From Mastigias papua (Eukaryota > Cnidaria > Scyphozoa > Rhizostomeae > Mastigiidae), in assembly GCA_964019165.1 (NCBI GenBank), contig OZ025269.1, forward strand, positions 1,989,921-2,053,920: a stretch of 64,000 bases of DNA, written 5' to 3'. A program made the translations under genes and the position numbers. This document shows positions 20,679 through 49,849 of the stretch, in pieces (position 1 is the stretch's first letter; each line of letters starts with the position of its first letter). The notes under the pieces are model-generated. The model did not search any database and was not told where the DNA came from. It was given only the letters and a program-made list of their open reading frames with translations.

Positions 20679-20885
20679 ACTGGCCCTTTAGCTGTATGCA
20701 CCTCACGATCTTAACGAAGTCCCCACGAGTACTTTAAGAATCAACGCAACACGTATGACATGATCATATTCTTGTAGTTTACTGAGTACTAAAGCAAAGA
20801 GAAGTACGAACAGTACATGGTATAGAAAACAAGCCGTCATGTACCTCAAGGTTAGGATAATATTTGAAAGTGAGGCTGGGATAAT
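20679..20885. promoter_or_regulatory. Putative bidirectional promoter, DOHH / COQ8
   Basis: The start codons of DOHH (minus) and the COQ8-type gene (plus) lie 207 bp apart, head to head. The region must hold both 5' UTRs and is likely a shared promoter. No TATA box or named motif is claimed. If COQ8 translation really starts at the downstream ATG 21012, the region is up to 333 bp. Confidence 0.6.
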
Positions 20886-23800
20886 ATGGGCGCAATCACG
20901 TTTGAGTTGTTGTTGCTCGGTCTTGTACTGACTTGGGATTGTTTATGTTGCACAATAAGACGACTTCAAACGTGTCCATATAATAAACCAATTTCGGACT
21001 TAACTTCAAGGATGTCAGGCACTATAATAAAACGAATGAATCCTTTGTGTTCATGTGCAAATGCTAGAAGTATTATTTTATGCGAAAGACGTTCTGTTGC
21101 ATACAATGTTTGTTCTCAAAGATCAATAGTCAGAATTTATTCATTAGCTGGCCTTGGAAGAGACATTTCAACCACACCACTGTTCGCCGCATCCACAGAA
21201 GCAGGAATTGCTGGAGAATTCACTTCTACAGATTCAACGGCAACGAAGCCCATTAAAGAAAAAAAGATCCCCAAGAAGGGAAAGCTGATAAGACGAAAAC
21301 CGACAACTGCCCATACCAACCAAAAGGTACGAGGCTTGTTGCATAACTATACACTTCGTTATTAATACTTCTAAATCACACGTCTTCAGTGGCGTGCCTA
21401 AACACCCTTAATTGGGGGTGTAGGGAAAGTGATTTACGGACAGGTTTGAATAAGGCACTCTAATTACCGACAATGCACCATTATTACCGAGAAGCAACGA
21501 TCGTTATGAGAACTTTTACCGACGAGCCAAAGGATTACGGACGATTCTGCGAAAAGTAGGGGGTGTTTGTAGTACCCCCACACCCCATATTCCGGCACCC
21601 CCATGCTTTGTACAGAATAGCAAACATGGGACAACCTGCAACCAGTTTCTTCTTACTTACAATCCATTGTCATGTGCACTGCTATGGATTTGCTGTCAGG
21701 ATCCTGTAGGCAACGGTATGTAGCAGTTTGCAAACTATAGTTGCCTGTACATAAGGAGCAGTATCTTCACATGTGAACACTTTACAGAGGAAAATTGGTA
21801 GACCTCATGTTTTAGAAGGTTTCTGTGTCCCATAGATAATGAATATATGAAGAAAGGCAAAAGCAATCTCTTTTTCAGCAAAATAGACCTAATTTGATTA
21901 ATTTTGCCTGTTGCATTGACAATAGCAGTGTTTTTATGAAAACTACACCACCCAACAAAATTTTGAATCCCATAACAATTATATAATGAGAGAATTATTT
22001 CTGCTGGGTTTCAAATAATTCTTGCATTGCATCTGATAAGATAAAAGTATATAGATAAGAAAATGTATCATATATTGCTTTTTTCAAACATTAAAACTCA
22101 GAGGCTAGTACTCTGTCTGGGTTCTTTTCAGCTTCATGAAAGTGCAAGAGAACGTGCTGTTCCATCATCAAGAATAACACGAGTTCTCAACTATGGAGGT
22201 TTGACTTTTTACATTTTGGTTCCTCACTGAGATTGACCAGGCTTGCTAGTCCTCTTCTGCATATCACATAATTCATTGCAAATCTTTATTTGACCTACAA
22301 TGGAAGTTGTAGACCTTGGTCACCACAGCCTGATTATATTAGCTCCCCATGTCCAAGCCCTGAATAATTATAAAAATTTATTCACCTGCCCCTGTATTAG
22401 CTATTAAACACAAATATAGCATATATATGTTTTCAAACAATGGTGAAAGGTTATTTTTGAGAAGAGGTGCTGTAGATGGTGAATGTTGCTAACTAAGTTG
22501 TGATTTATGTGTTAAGAGTTTGCACTGAAGGTTTATTAACAACACATGGAAAATCCCATGTATACATTTTTGTATAACAAAGTAGCTGATATGAGAGTGG
22601 CAGTCATCTGCTCAAACAGTCAAGAATGTTCAGTTCTCAACTTTCCACACTTAGGAAAGTTGACCAGTCATCTAAAATGCCAATACCCATGTAAGCCCAT
22701 CATCTCTTTTGCTTTGTTTGCATATATTTAATCTATGAAATCTCTTTGCTGTATTTGTATAGTACCTGTTGGACATTACAACACTGTAGTACTACTCACA
22801 CTCGGATTTTATTGCTAAGAAAATCGTAAGAAAGTTTTAGTCCTGACACAATAATAAAAAGCTAAGAAGTTTCAGTACTAATGTATCATATAACATTTAT
22901 TTTTCAATTAAATCTTTCGTAGTCTTACAACAAAGTATGCAACATAAGGTAATACATGTCTTATTGAATTTCATTTTTGTAGGACTGACTGTTGGTCTGG
23001 GTATGGGTGCACTTGCAGAAACAGTTAAAAGGCAACTTGGATTGTCAAAAGGAGGTGAGGCACTTCCCTATTCTTTCATACTCAATGAGGTGATTTTTGT
23101 CACCTTACATTGACAAATGCATACAGAAACAAATTTATTACAAAAACCAACCTTTTCCAACTTTTTAGAACCAATGGTATTTTTACTGGTGTCATTGCTA
23201 AGTTCTCCCCAAAGCATTACCCCCAGGCTCCCAGTCTGGTTGCCCCTCCCCACCCCCACAAACATTCAGGCCTCAAATATCAATTATATATCTCATTTTC
23301 AGGCAGTGGTGGTGAAACTATTTATGGTGACACATCATTTCTTACTGAAGCAAATGCTGAAAGGATTGTAAATACCTTATGTAAAGTTAGAGGAGCTGCA
23401 TTAAAATTTGGCCAAATGCTTAGCCTCCAAGGTGAATCTCAATTAAATCTCTAATGTCTTATACTATGGCAATGAAATTTTTTGTGCTTATCTATCACCC
23501 TTCCAATGCTAAGAGCTTTTTCTGCCTTCAGTGCTCAAAATTTTTATTTATTATTCACTTTTGCATCTTCCAAAGATAATAGACATGTTTTACTTTTTGT
23601 GCATATTTTAATCTTTGTTGCATTTCTATCTGATAATTTTCATTAAATAGAGACTTGATTGTCTTATTTCACCTTGCTTATCTTGAAATCAGGTAATAAC
23701 GGAAAAACACAGTCATATCACTTGCTGTTTTTTCCCCATAGGTGATTATCCAGGGAAACCTTAAACTGACTATAGTTGGAATATTTTGGTAGAAAAATGT

Positions 23801-26800
23801 AAATTTCTTCATCTACAGATAGTTCTATGATGCCACCCGAATGGCAGAAGATATTTGATCGTGTGAGAGCAAGTGCTGACTTCATGCCTCTTTGGCAGAT
23901 AGAGGTATAATAATTTATGTTGCTATCAGATTATAAAATTCATATTACTGTTCTGTTTCAAATGTTGGGAAGAATTGCAAGAACATTGAATTCAATGTGA
24001 ATGTATCACCAAATACTCTTGATCTTGAACTCTTTTAGAAAGTTCTCAAGGAAGACCTTGGCCAGGATTGGGCAAGCAAAATGAAAGAATTTGAGAAGAA
24101 ACCTTTTGCGGCTGCATCAATAGGGCAAGTACACAAAGCAGTTACTCTCGATGGCCGTCCAGTTGCTTTGAAAATACAGGTATTGAAATCTTTCATCCTT
24201 ATCTGGTTTGTCAAGTGGGTGTTTAGATACCATATCCAGTTTATCCATTTATAGGTTTGAACCTCAGTATGAATCACTGTAGAAACAAGGACAGTAGTAT
24301 TGAAGCCAGATGACATAGGCCCCAATGGAACCTATCAGTTGCTTTTTCTGGACTTATGTGTGAAAGTGCAGAAAGCAACACCATAGACTAGCCAGATATA
24401 ACTAACTAGGAGTCTTCTAGGCAGCACAATATCCATTCTACTTCACCCATACCCATTTGAAATTCAGTTCCATAATTAGACACCAGACACCCCCAAAGTT
24501 GAATGTACCTAATAAGTATGGAAAATCCAAACTTCTGTGCAATCAATTTAAAAAATATTGTAATCTTATCCACCACTTCTGTAAAAGGCTGTTCTAATAT
24601 GAATAGTCAGTAAATGCACTGCTACTTACTACTATGTACTGCTGTACATTATGTACTGAACTATTATGTACTGCTGCTACTTTTTTGTCAAATTTGACAT
24701 TGTTTGACATTGTTATTCTCTAGTACCCTGGTGTAGCAGAGAGTATTGACAGTGATATTGATGGCTTGATGTCTGTTCTGCAAATGAGCAGACTCCTACC
24801 AGATGGTGAGACAGTCAGCATTCCTTTTGTCTACATAACAAATATGACATATAAGAGCCTGTAGTGAACTTAAACATTGTACTCTTAGGACATATCCTAC
24901 TCAATGCAAATTTTCCTTCTTTGATCATTTCTTTGTGTAGCCAATTTCTCCCTCAACTTTTCAGGCACCTTCTTGTAATAATCATAATAGAAAATATCAG
25001 GCAATCTCCTGTACAAATGTGGGAACCTCAAATCATTGCTCTTGTGTGATTTTCACATACATCAATTAGCAGATTAACCCTCCTTTTAACATGACTTCAG
25101 TTACTGTTAGATATACATGAATTCTTTTATAGAAGCATATAGGTAATCTGTGCTGTGCATAGCCAATTAGTGATATGAATTCAGTCATGAAATACAATGC
25201 TGTCTCTTCAAAGACAAATGTTGTTAACGCTTTAAATAAGGCACCAAAGCAACAGTCATCAACAAGGAAAATCACAGACACATGCAAATTGATAACAATG
25301 CAAATCAAACTATCACTCCTATAAACCTGACGGTTTCAAAAGTTCATTCAAAGATGTCAAAAAGTTTCTATTTCTGTGCTAGCGTAAGAGAAGGTGATTC
25401 CATATTCATTTTCGCATATTATATGAACCATATCAAAGGATCTTAATTTCTTTTGACTTCATTTGTCTTTTCAGGTCTCTTTATGGATCAAACTGTGGGT
25501 GTTCTACGAAAGGAGCTGGCCTGGGAATGCGATTACATCAGAGAGGCAGAATGCTCAAAAAAATTTAGGTAAAGTTCTTCCCAGTTTTGCTTCTTTTTCA
25601 GAACTCCAAACCAGGAAATCTGTTAGATAACTGGTTTGTATCATTTGCCACACTGTTTGAAAATAATGATGATGATATAGAGTCAGAATGGATGTTTAAC
25701 ATATTAGTTGCCAAGTCCATTAACATTGAACACAAGAACATTACAATCAAACTGCTAAATATAGACATTTCAACATAAACTAGAATCAATGTCAGTATAC
25801 AAATAATGTCAAAAAAGGCAAAATCCTCATTTACCAATCAGAAGCACTTAATTTCTCTTCTTTAATGTTTCTTATTATAACCATTTGCTCCTATAGAAGA
25901 CAATTCAATTCAATTTACTGTATCAAAACTTAATTCAATTTACAGGGAACTTTTTGCTGATGATCCAAACTATTACATTCCTGAAGTTATTCCAGAACTT
26001 ACGTCAAAACGAGTTCTTGCTAATGAACTTATACATGGGATACCACTTGACAAAGTCCGTGAGCTGGATCAAGAAACCAGGAATAGGGTACGCTACATAT
26101 ATTTCACAAGAGTCTTTCCATTCGATTTTACTTTATGATTACTTTTTCAGCTATAGAATGGAACATAGATGCTGAGTTGTCATCAGCAAGGCAATGTTGA
26201 ATCAAATGTGTGTTAGATATGTACCTCAACGTTGAAATGCGAAATCTTGGTCCGACATACTTATATATCAATTCCCAGCTGCGTATTAGTAAATATAGTA
26301 TTCTGAATTACAGTAATTATTTCAAGCTTTGTCCTGTAACCAGAATAACACCCAATTCTGATAGATATGTCACCATCCCGGTGCGTTTTCTCCAGTTTGA
26401 TGGGGGGGGGGCATATACAGTACTATATTTGATATTCCTTCATGATGGTGTTGAAGCTGACGACTACATGCAATATCTTGCAACTATTTACCAACAAGAT
26501 GTAATAACCTTTATTGTTACCTCTAGGTTGCTACGTATCTGCTGAAGCTTGTTTTACGTGAATTATTTGAGTTCCAGTTCATGCAAACGGATCCAAATTG
26601 GTCAAATTTCTTTTACAATGAAGAAACCGATCAGGTATCAAGCCTATAAATTCTGATGAAGTAGAACTTGATGTTACAGCAACGATACATTATTTGTGTA
26701 TGAAGTTTCCTAATGAACATGCCATTGCACATTATTACCTTTTCTACTTTCTCTCTATACTTCCCCTTTTCCTTCCTTACTTTTCTTTCCGCAGTTTCTT

Positions 26801-28353
26801 GCATCTGTCCTCTTTTGCGCATTTTGTGAGATCAAACCACCCCACATCTACATTATGATTGCAGCAAAGTAGTAGCCATCATGCATCTCAATTGTTTTAA
26901 ACCTTACTTAATTCTATGATCCTGATGCTGTTGCATGGTGTTGAATGGTGTTGACTGGTCTTGAATGGTCTTAAATGGTCTTGAATTGCACTGAATAATG
27001 CTGAGTAGCTCCTCCCATTTTTCGTCAAGTAGTCCTCTTAGGTTTACCATTTCCATGAAACTCACCAAATCAAGTTCCTTACTTATATTAGCATGCAATT
27101 TATCTATTTGAATTTGCTGCTTAGATAACACTACTGGATTTTGGCGCCAGCAGACATTACCCTAAAGCGTTTGTAGATAGCTACATCAAGGTAACGTAAA
27201 GCTTGGATTTTATAGTCCTTTTTAATCATACTGTACGGTTACATCTCTTTAAATGTAGCCCATCTGACGTTGCTAACAACAGAACGCAATACAATACAAT
27301 ACAATATTTTGACAAGAAAATGCAATACTACATACGGATTTATTCCGTGGAAAAATGGGAATATTGTTTTGGCATACTGAACGCACTGTTTTGCAGGTGT
27401 TAAACCTCTAAATTCTGTATGACAAAAATGCGTTCAGTATCCTAAAAGAATGTTCCCGCTCTTTTGTGCAAAAGAGAAGTTTCACATTTCCAATAAACCA
27501 TTTACACACATATTGATCTGATAACCTATAACAAAATTTAATTTTACAATGGATCCAAAACGTTTGAAACTGGACTTTTCATTCACCTAGGCTTATTTAG
27601 GATTTAAAAAAAAATGGAAATTGTTTAATATCATCACCGTACACGTGATATTTTCTCATCACCCGTGTTCTGCACCTCATTGCTGGTATTGGGATTTGTC
27701 TTGTTAACTCTTGTGTTTCTAGTGAACTTTTGACTTCTCTCTATCAATTAAAAGGTTATCCGTGGCGCCTCTCAGAAAGACAGGAAAACAGTTCAAGACA
27801 ATTCAGTTTCACTTGGTTTTCTTACTGGATATGAAACACAGGTAAACAGAAAATAGAGTTAAATATTCACTAACCAGTCGTTGAGAAAGATTGTTTATTA
27901 AATGCCATCCCAGTTCTTAAGTTTCCAAATTCGAATTGTGCTCGCAAATGTTTATTGCTGTTGACACTTAAGTAGAGTGTTTGTAGCCCTTGAATCGACA
28001 TCAAACTCTTAACAACCGCCTTGATTGCATACCTATTGCACTGCATACAAAAATGTTTTGATTTTCTGAATCTCCCCCAGATAATGGTCGATGCTCATGT
28101 CGATGCAGTTATGACTGTTGGTGAACCATTCCAGGAATACGAGCCGTTTGATTTCCAGCAGCAAGATACCGTTAAAAAGATTCAGCAGCTGGTGCCAATA
28201 ATGCTAAAACACAGACTGACGCCGCCACCTGAAGAGAGCTACTCGCTTCATCGTAAACTGTCTGGCGCGTTTTTGCTTTGTGCCAAACTGGGTGCAAAGA
28301 TCAGTTGTAGAGCAATGTTTGAAGATGTTTGGAACAATTATAAGTTTGATTGA
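20886..28353 (+). CDS. COQ8A: COQ8/ADCK3-type atypical kinase of coenzyme Q synthesis, 13 exons
   Basis: Exons 20886-21326, 22132-22198, 22983-23054, 23303-23431, 23819-23904, 24039-24179, 24724-24805, 25475-25568, 25946-26087, 26527-26634, 27125-27190, 27755-27841 and 28081-28353 are phase-consistent and give 595 residues. COQ8 is a mitochondrial UbiB-family ATPase/kinase that supports the coenzyme Q biosynthetic complex. Family hallmarks: a basic, Ser/Arg-rich N-terminus fitting a mitochondrial presequence (especially from the in-frame ATG at 21012, codon 43), the GxxxG-type [11 protein letters not shown] segment, KxGQ as KFGQ (228-231), the alanine-rich loop AAAS (289-292) that replaces the usual glycine-rich loop, the ATP lysine in VALKIQ (K310), QTDPNWSNF, and DFG (459-461). 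The protein ends with the conserved [17 protein letters not shown] block. The vertebrate COQ8A/COQ8B split is later, so the symbol means co-orthologue. Introns hold repeats (21385, 22735, 26936). Confidence 0.95.
21385..21605. repeat. Dispersed repeat family R, copy 1
   Basis: A block with GGTTTGAATAAGGCAC, ATTACCGA, GACGAGCCAAAGGA and ACGATTCTGCGAA matches a diverged copy at about 59525-59745. The copy has GGGTGT-type and ACACCC-type sequences at its two ends, suggesting a short foldback element. It lies in COQ8 intron 1. Confidence 0.6.
22735..22915. mobile_element. MITE-like dispersed repeat, copy C
   Basis: Shares ATTGCTAAGAAAATCGTAAG, TTTTAGTCCTGACA, AAGCTAAGAAGTTTCAGTAC and an AT-rich end with copies A, B and D. 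It is the most diverged copy, and it lies in a COQ8 intron. Confidence 0.45.
26936..26998. repeat. Imperfect short tandem repeat
   Basis: Several near-copies of a 10-bp unit resembling TTGAATGGTC lie in the COQ8 intron between exons 10 and 11. Confidence 0.6.
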
Positions 28354-30657
28354 TTGAATAGCTGATTTTTAAATCTTGCTTAACGGGCGATTATTTTTTA
28401 TCATAAAATCATAGTGAATCCTAAGCTTATGGGAATTTGAGTGAAGTTTGAATGGGGTTTGATTGGATAAGGGGACGGTTGAATTTCAAATGACGTACTT
28501 TCGTTTCTACTAGTCCTCATAAGGACGATTCGATCGCAAGGACAATATCTTTAGCGCCAAACACTCAATGGCTATGATACAATATCTTTAAACAGATTCA
28601 GAATGACTATAGTTTCTAGCAGTTCTAGCACAAGTCCAAAGCCACGCCTGAATTCTTCACCTTCATTCCAGTTAATTGTCCAATTAGGACCACGATCATA
28701 ACAGACACATACCTCCTCAAGTTTCTACAATCCGCAGCATTTTCATTCGTGTCATCAAAGTTCTACGCCCCCCGGAAGGTCCACAGTTTTCTGTGCTCTT
28801 ACATGCATGTTACCCTACTCTTTCCTCCACGCTATAGACCATATAGGAACAACCCAAACCTATGCCCCATAACGTCTTGTCCTTATTCAAGTAAAGCTTG
28901 CATTTGTTGGAATCTATAATATTATCACAAAAATTGACTGAATATCAATTATTAAATATATACAACTGTGTTTATATGCGCTTTCGTTCTCTTTACTTTT
29001 ACTTGTCAGTTTTATCTTTTCGAACGAAACAGAATGTTGCGACGAGCTAATAATCTCCTTCTTTTCCATTTTGATGCAAATTTTTTAAAGTAAAGTTTAT
29101 TATAGGCAAAGAGTTTGCGAGCTAGCATTAGAAGGCTATTCGATATGCTTTTGACTACATCGAAAACCTATGTGCAAATTTACCATCAAAGTCGGAAATA
29201 GAATGGTCTCACGAAGGGCTAAAAAATTTTTTGAATCTAAATAATATCCCATTAAAATTAAGATGGAATCTTTTGTATGGTTCTTATGATTATGAGATTA
29301 TTGTCCACCCCAGACTTTCTACCCAGTCAGAAGCGTTGTCTTCTGCCTACAGCAAGTGCACAAACTATCAGAAACGCAAAATGAGACAAAAAAACTGAAC
29401 ATTGCATTCAAGACCCTAAATTGAGAATTATATACCCCATAAATAAGATGGAAACTTTAGCGGAACTGAAATAAATGGGGATATATTCAAGGATACCGTG
29501 GAGGGGGGCTCGAGGTGAGGACTCAGCCCGCTTTGTTAAAATGATGAGAGTTTGGGGGGGGGCTCAGCCCCTTTTCCAGCAGCGTTAGCTATTCTGATGA
29601 ATTCCAAACTGGGTGGTATGAATCTCCCTTTTGCTACAGTTTTCCGTATACCGTAAATCCTCCATTTATTTATATTTATATTTATTTTTGATGCTTTTTG
29701 GGTGGAGGCTTAATCGAGCGGGACTTATAAAGTTATTTGATACATTTCACATAAAAAGCTCATTGTCAGAGCTCCCATCTGCCATAATACTAAACGAACA
29801 GTATAAATTTAGGCATTAGTCTTTAGCAAAGTTTTCGTCATCAACTAGGGTGGGGATTATTCGAGGCGGCTTATTAACAATTTGAAGTTCTAGTATGGGG
29901 CTTATTTGAGGGGGGCCAATTCAAGGATTTACGGTACCTTCCATCAATCATGCATAACCTTTGTATAACTATGTATTCAAAGTTGAAGTGTGAATAAAAT
30001 ACTGGGTATGATCAAGGGCGTGGTCACGAAAGAAGCTTACAGAACAGCCCCCTTCCTAACTTTTTAGGAACCCCACTCCTGGATAAATCGCGTGTTTTGC
30101 AGTCATCGATGATTGGTCCTGTGACAAAAGTTCTCCCCTGCAGAGCTGAGATGACCATGCAACCGTTTCCTAGAACAGTTTTGCAATAAAGAGGCGAGGT
30201 GGTCCGAAGACACAGGAACATCCCATCAGCCAATGAAGGACAACTTTTCCCGGACAGTAAAATGCAGCAACGAAATCACGAGAAGCAAAATCGACTTGTA
30301 GATGAATACCCATTGTATCACTACTGAATGGAAACACGATCCACAAATTGCTACTTTCAAAACGATAACAACAACAGTGTTGTGTTAACTCAAGCCTATA
30401 CAGCATGACATTCATATATGCAAACCAGTCACAGGCGTCCTGATACTTTTCTACATTAGAACTACGCTATATATGACTCTTCTAAAAATCGCATCATATC
30501 TAAAAATAACGGTTCTCTTGCCCTAATGGATGAGATCTCGCTATTTAGGAAGAAATACCTTTGACGAGATAGTCCATCCACCATAATTCGTGTATCCTCG
30601 TCCCGAAGAAGAGGGCAGCAAGACAATTATTTACAAATCCAAGCTTCTGTCCACTAT
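28354..30657. other. Intergenic, convergent COQ8 and PRPF39 3' ends
   Basis: About 2.3 kb between two stop codons. It contains a TA-flanked MITE (29651-29934), G-rich tandem-like sequence at about 29505-29580, and a stretch at about 30020-30415 that is open on the minus strand but matches nothing I recognise. Confidence 0.6.
29651..29934. mobile_element. 284-bp TA-flanked MITE, CCGTAAATCC ends
   Basis: Begins CCGTAAATCCTCC and ends with the complement GGATTTACGG, with TA at 29649-29650 and 29935-29936. The interior is G-rich on one side and A/T-rich on the other, and is non-coding. A shorter relative with CCGTAAA ends is at 61618-61729. Confidence 0.8.
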
Positions 30658-46542
<15,885 letters not shown>

Positions 46543-46860
46543 TTCATATCCTTTCAACTTTTCGCATTGAACACACGAACAAGCCAAAAGTTAGTTTTCA
46601 CAACTTACTACCTCGTGTTAACTGACACCGCCACCGCAAAACGCAATGAAGACGGGCAATTGACTGGACTGGACCACTGGACTGGACTACTACAAGGTTC
46701 CGGGAGGTAAACCTGTTGCGGAATTATTGATCGATAGGTTTGGCCCAGTGGGTTTGGCGTTTGGCTCGACTCTTCGGGTGGTTGGAATCTCAGGGCGGAC
46801 GCTTGCTTCATTCCCTGCCTACGACGGCCTCCAGACTCCACAACTGATAGTTCTCATACT
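46543..46860 (-). promoter_or_regulatory. Probable PRPF39 promoter and 5' UTR
   Basis: Immediately upstream (minus strand) of the ATG-only exon, this stretch is more GC- and CpG-rich than its surroundings and contains a GGACTGGACC-type short repeat. The 5' UTR must end at 46543. The transcription start is not resolved. Confidence 0.5.
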
Positions 46861-49849
46861 GCTTTTTTCTCCCTTCAAACACTGGCGGAGAACGTCTCTC
46901 CGTATTTTTTATGTGATACTTTATTTATACACGCATTTCATGAGAAACAGTGTGTAAGAATATGGAGCTCAAAAGGTCAACATCTTAAGAAAATGTTAAG
47001 AAAATCGCGAGGCTGAAATTTCATAGATCATCTATTTTGCGAGCAAGAAATCGATATTAGCTCATTCTTTGCAAGCTCCTTTACAACACGTTTCTTTGAT
47101 AATCGTGGATAACAAAAATCAAACTTATCATAGCAAATAATGGCGACCTATTTTAGAAACCTTACTCCAGTAAAAGTTAAGAAAATCTTAAAAAAATTTC
47201 GGCTTCAATCTCGCGAAAAGTCAAGAAAATTGAGGCTCAGGCAAAAAAGTCATTCACTTATAAAAAAACGTGTAGTTGGATAAAAGTCCTAGCATAATTG
47301 TTATCTATTAATAAACTAATACTAAAGTAACAGTGAGATTCTGGCATGAAAGTAGAGGATACTGAGTAACTGTGACCTTGCCAGCACACGACTGTGTGTG
47401 GGGGATGAGTTTTTCGCCATCTTGTTAAACGGGAATGAAAAAACAATGCTATCTCTAATCATCACCGCACCGAGGGCAGGGGGGCAAGTTTCCTATTGAG
47501 GGCACATTATAAGCATTTTTGCACTAAAATAATTAAGTCCTTGGAAAGGGCAGGAGGGGGAGCTGCTCCCCTGCCCCCCCCAGCGTAGGCGTCCCTGATT
47601 CGATAGCTGCAAAGCAATATCTAAAAATTCTTTTGTCAAGTTTTTCCTCCAGTTAAGGGCTCTTGTAAGGAATTTCAACCATTTTATTTCAAACTCATAA
47701 ACTTCGTTGCAAAAATGGTAAACAGGGCGCTTCCTGGGCCACAGCTGCGACGCAACTATCGATGGCCAAGCCAATCATTTCAGCTGTCTACAGTCCCATT
47801 CATCCACGGCAATAAATTGGTCAGACTGAGACATATTCCATTTGCATCATTATAAACGACAAATATTTACTGAAGATATTTCTTGAATATGCTGATTGTA
47901 AGCTTAGGTTTTCAATCAAGGCATTCTGGTAAAGAAGTGGCTTAAGGTGCAACCAAGTAAGGAAAGTTTGCGATGATTGAGACGAGTCTAGGCAAAGTTC
48001 AAAGACAATCCACACAGCAGCAATATTAACAGTTAGCAAGCTTCAACGTCAGAAACCTGCAAACACTTGGGTATTCGAATGACTCCTGAGATCCAGTTGC
48101 ATCTCACTCAATTGTTTAGTTCCAAACCTAACGTCATGTACAGGAATGCCAACATTTCACTGGCCTGAAGCAGAAACAGATGAGAATCTATTATACAAAG
48201 AAAGGAAGAAGTGTCAGGAAGAAGTATACCAGAAGTATTCAGACAGTTTGCTCTGCTAACACTCCTATGTACAAAACAGAGTATGAAACATCAAAAAACA
48301 ACCAAGAAGTTGCTCTACGAGCTGAACAACTCCTGAGACGTGATTCCCTGGACGAGAACCTACTGTAAATAATTTAGCTCAATTTTACATATATTACTGA
48401 ATTTAGTAACTTTTTCGCTTTTCTATTTAATGTTTGAGTTTATTGGCTGAAGACAGCTACGAGTTCAAGGAAATTTAAATGATAAATAATAAGTGTAATG
48501 ATTAAAAGGAAACACAAAGCTATACAATTTGTTCTAAAATTGAAATGCGCAAATTGCCATGCATTTACGAATAACGACGACATATTCATCTGTAAAGCAC
48601 ATAAGACGAAACACACAAGGAGCCTAGAGACATGGAAATCATAACAAAGGTAAGCAATGAATAAATTACAGTATTCGTGAAAAACAAGAATTAATTGTCC
48701 TTCCCTTAAATGCTCAATCAAATTTAACAGTAGGCTATCGAAAATGGAAACTCTAAATGTCAAAATCAACTCCTTCCTCGCACATAGCCGCAGTTTTCCT
48801 ACTCTATTGCAAACAAACTGCAGAACTAATATATATCAAGACGTCATAGTTCTGCCGACTTTTCAAAACATGCCATTGCCATAGTTTTTGGTACAATCAG
48901 GAGTTGGAACAAGTGCTGCTTGATTTCACAGTGATTTCAAGCTACATTTTTTAGCTATAGCCTAGAAGAAGACATACCGAGGGTTGATATAATGTGAAGA
49001 AGCCAAGCACAGAGAGTGCAAGGGATAAACAAATTTCTGTCATTCCCCACGATATTTGAAACCACATACAAACTCCCACTTCTCAACTCTCCTCAAAAAC
49101 TAAAACAACATCCATCTCAACGCAAGTGACAGTCACCTTCAATAACCCCAGTCTTCTACTACAAATTTATCAAGATGCTACAAGGTAGGCTAGTCTCAAT
49201 GAATCATTTTCCTGGCCGAGAAAAGAACCTGCTTCACAGGTTAAGACAGCGTAATAATAGCCAACCCCATTCGTGTAGCGTACGTAAGAACCTTTAATAA
49301 CAAACAACTAGATAAGTACACTCAATTTAGAATTTTTAAGATCGTCAAGGGCTTTTAACAGATTGCTAATTATAAAGTTATAACCTAAGTTTTTATCCTC
49401 TTTTCTGTCTAAATTTAGAAGGAGAGATTTCGACAACAGTATTACTATGCTGTCACCTTTATCTTAGAACCAGAACAACGACAACAAAGTCATGGTAACT
49501 GATGATTCTTCATTACTACGCAAACTATTCTGAAACCTTTATCTTGCTACAACATTCGCATTTGTTATTACTATTATTCTGGTCCAAGTTGTGACGAAAT
49601 ATTTCCCAAAAATGGATTAGAGAATCATGATTTATGAAATGTGAAAACAGCATAGCCGCCAAATGTTTGAGAGAACTGTTCAGGTCTATTTTCTCCCAAC
49701 CTAACTGGCCAATCATCTTGCAGGATCCTGACCACACATGCGTTTCATAGCTAAATTCAGGCCCATTTTGTATGATGGTTGGTTAAATATGTTGGGAGAA
49801 AATAGACCTGATCAAAGTAGTCAGCCAATCAAACATTTGGAACCTCTGC
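46861..49849. other. Intergenic between PRPF39 and PREPL
   Basis: About 3 kb. It holds a probable relic related to the CACGC-ended elements (about 46975-47280, ending TTATAAAAAAACGTGTA), a G-rich patch at about 47470-47580, a foldback at 49659-49842, and an orphan 62-codon frame at 48180-48368 (+) rich in basic residues that I do not recognise and would not call a gene. The PREPL 3' UTR lies at its right edge. Confidence 0.55.
49659..49842. mobile_element. Foldback repeat downstream of PREPL stop
   Basis: Inverted arms of about 60 bp (49659-49720 and about 49778-49842) share CCAAATGTTTGA and TCAGGTCTATTTTCTCCCAA with their complements. It is non-coding, and it abuts the PREPL stop codon and so probably lies in its 3' UTR. 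Confidence 0.7.

Noticed and set aside
30024..30415. Minus-strand open frames near the PRPF39 3' end
   Set aside because: PRPF39 already ends cleanly at 30658, and no domain was recognised.
48180..48368. Plus-strand 62-aa frame
   Set aside because: No recognisable motif, no supporting splice context, and length within chance expectation.
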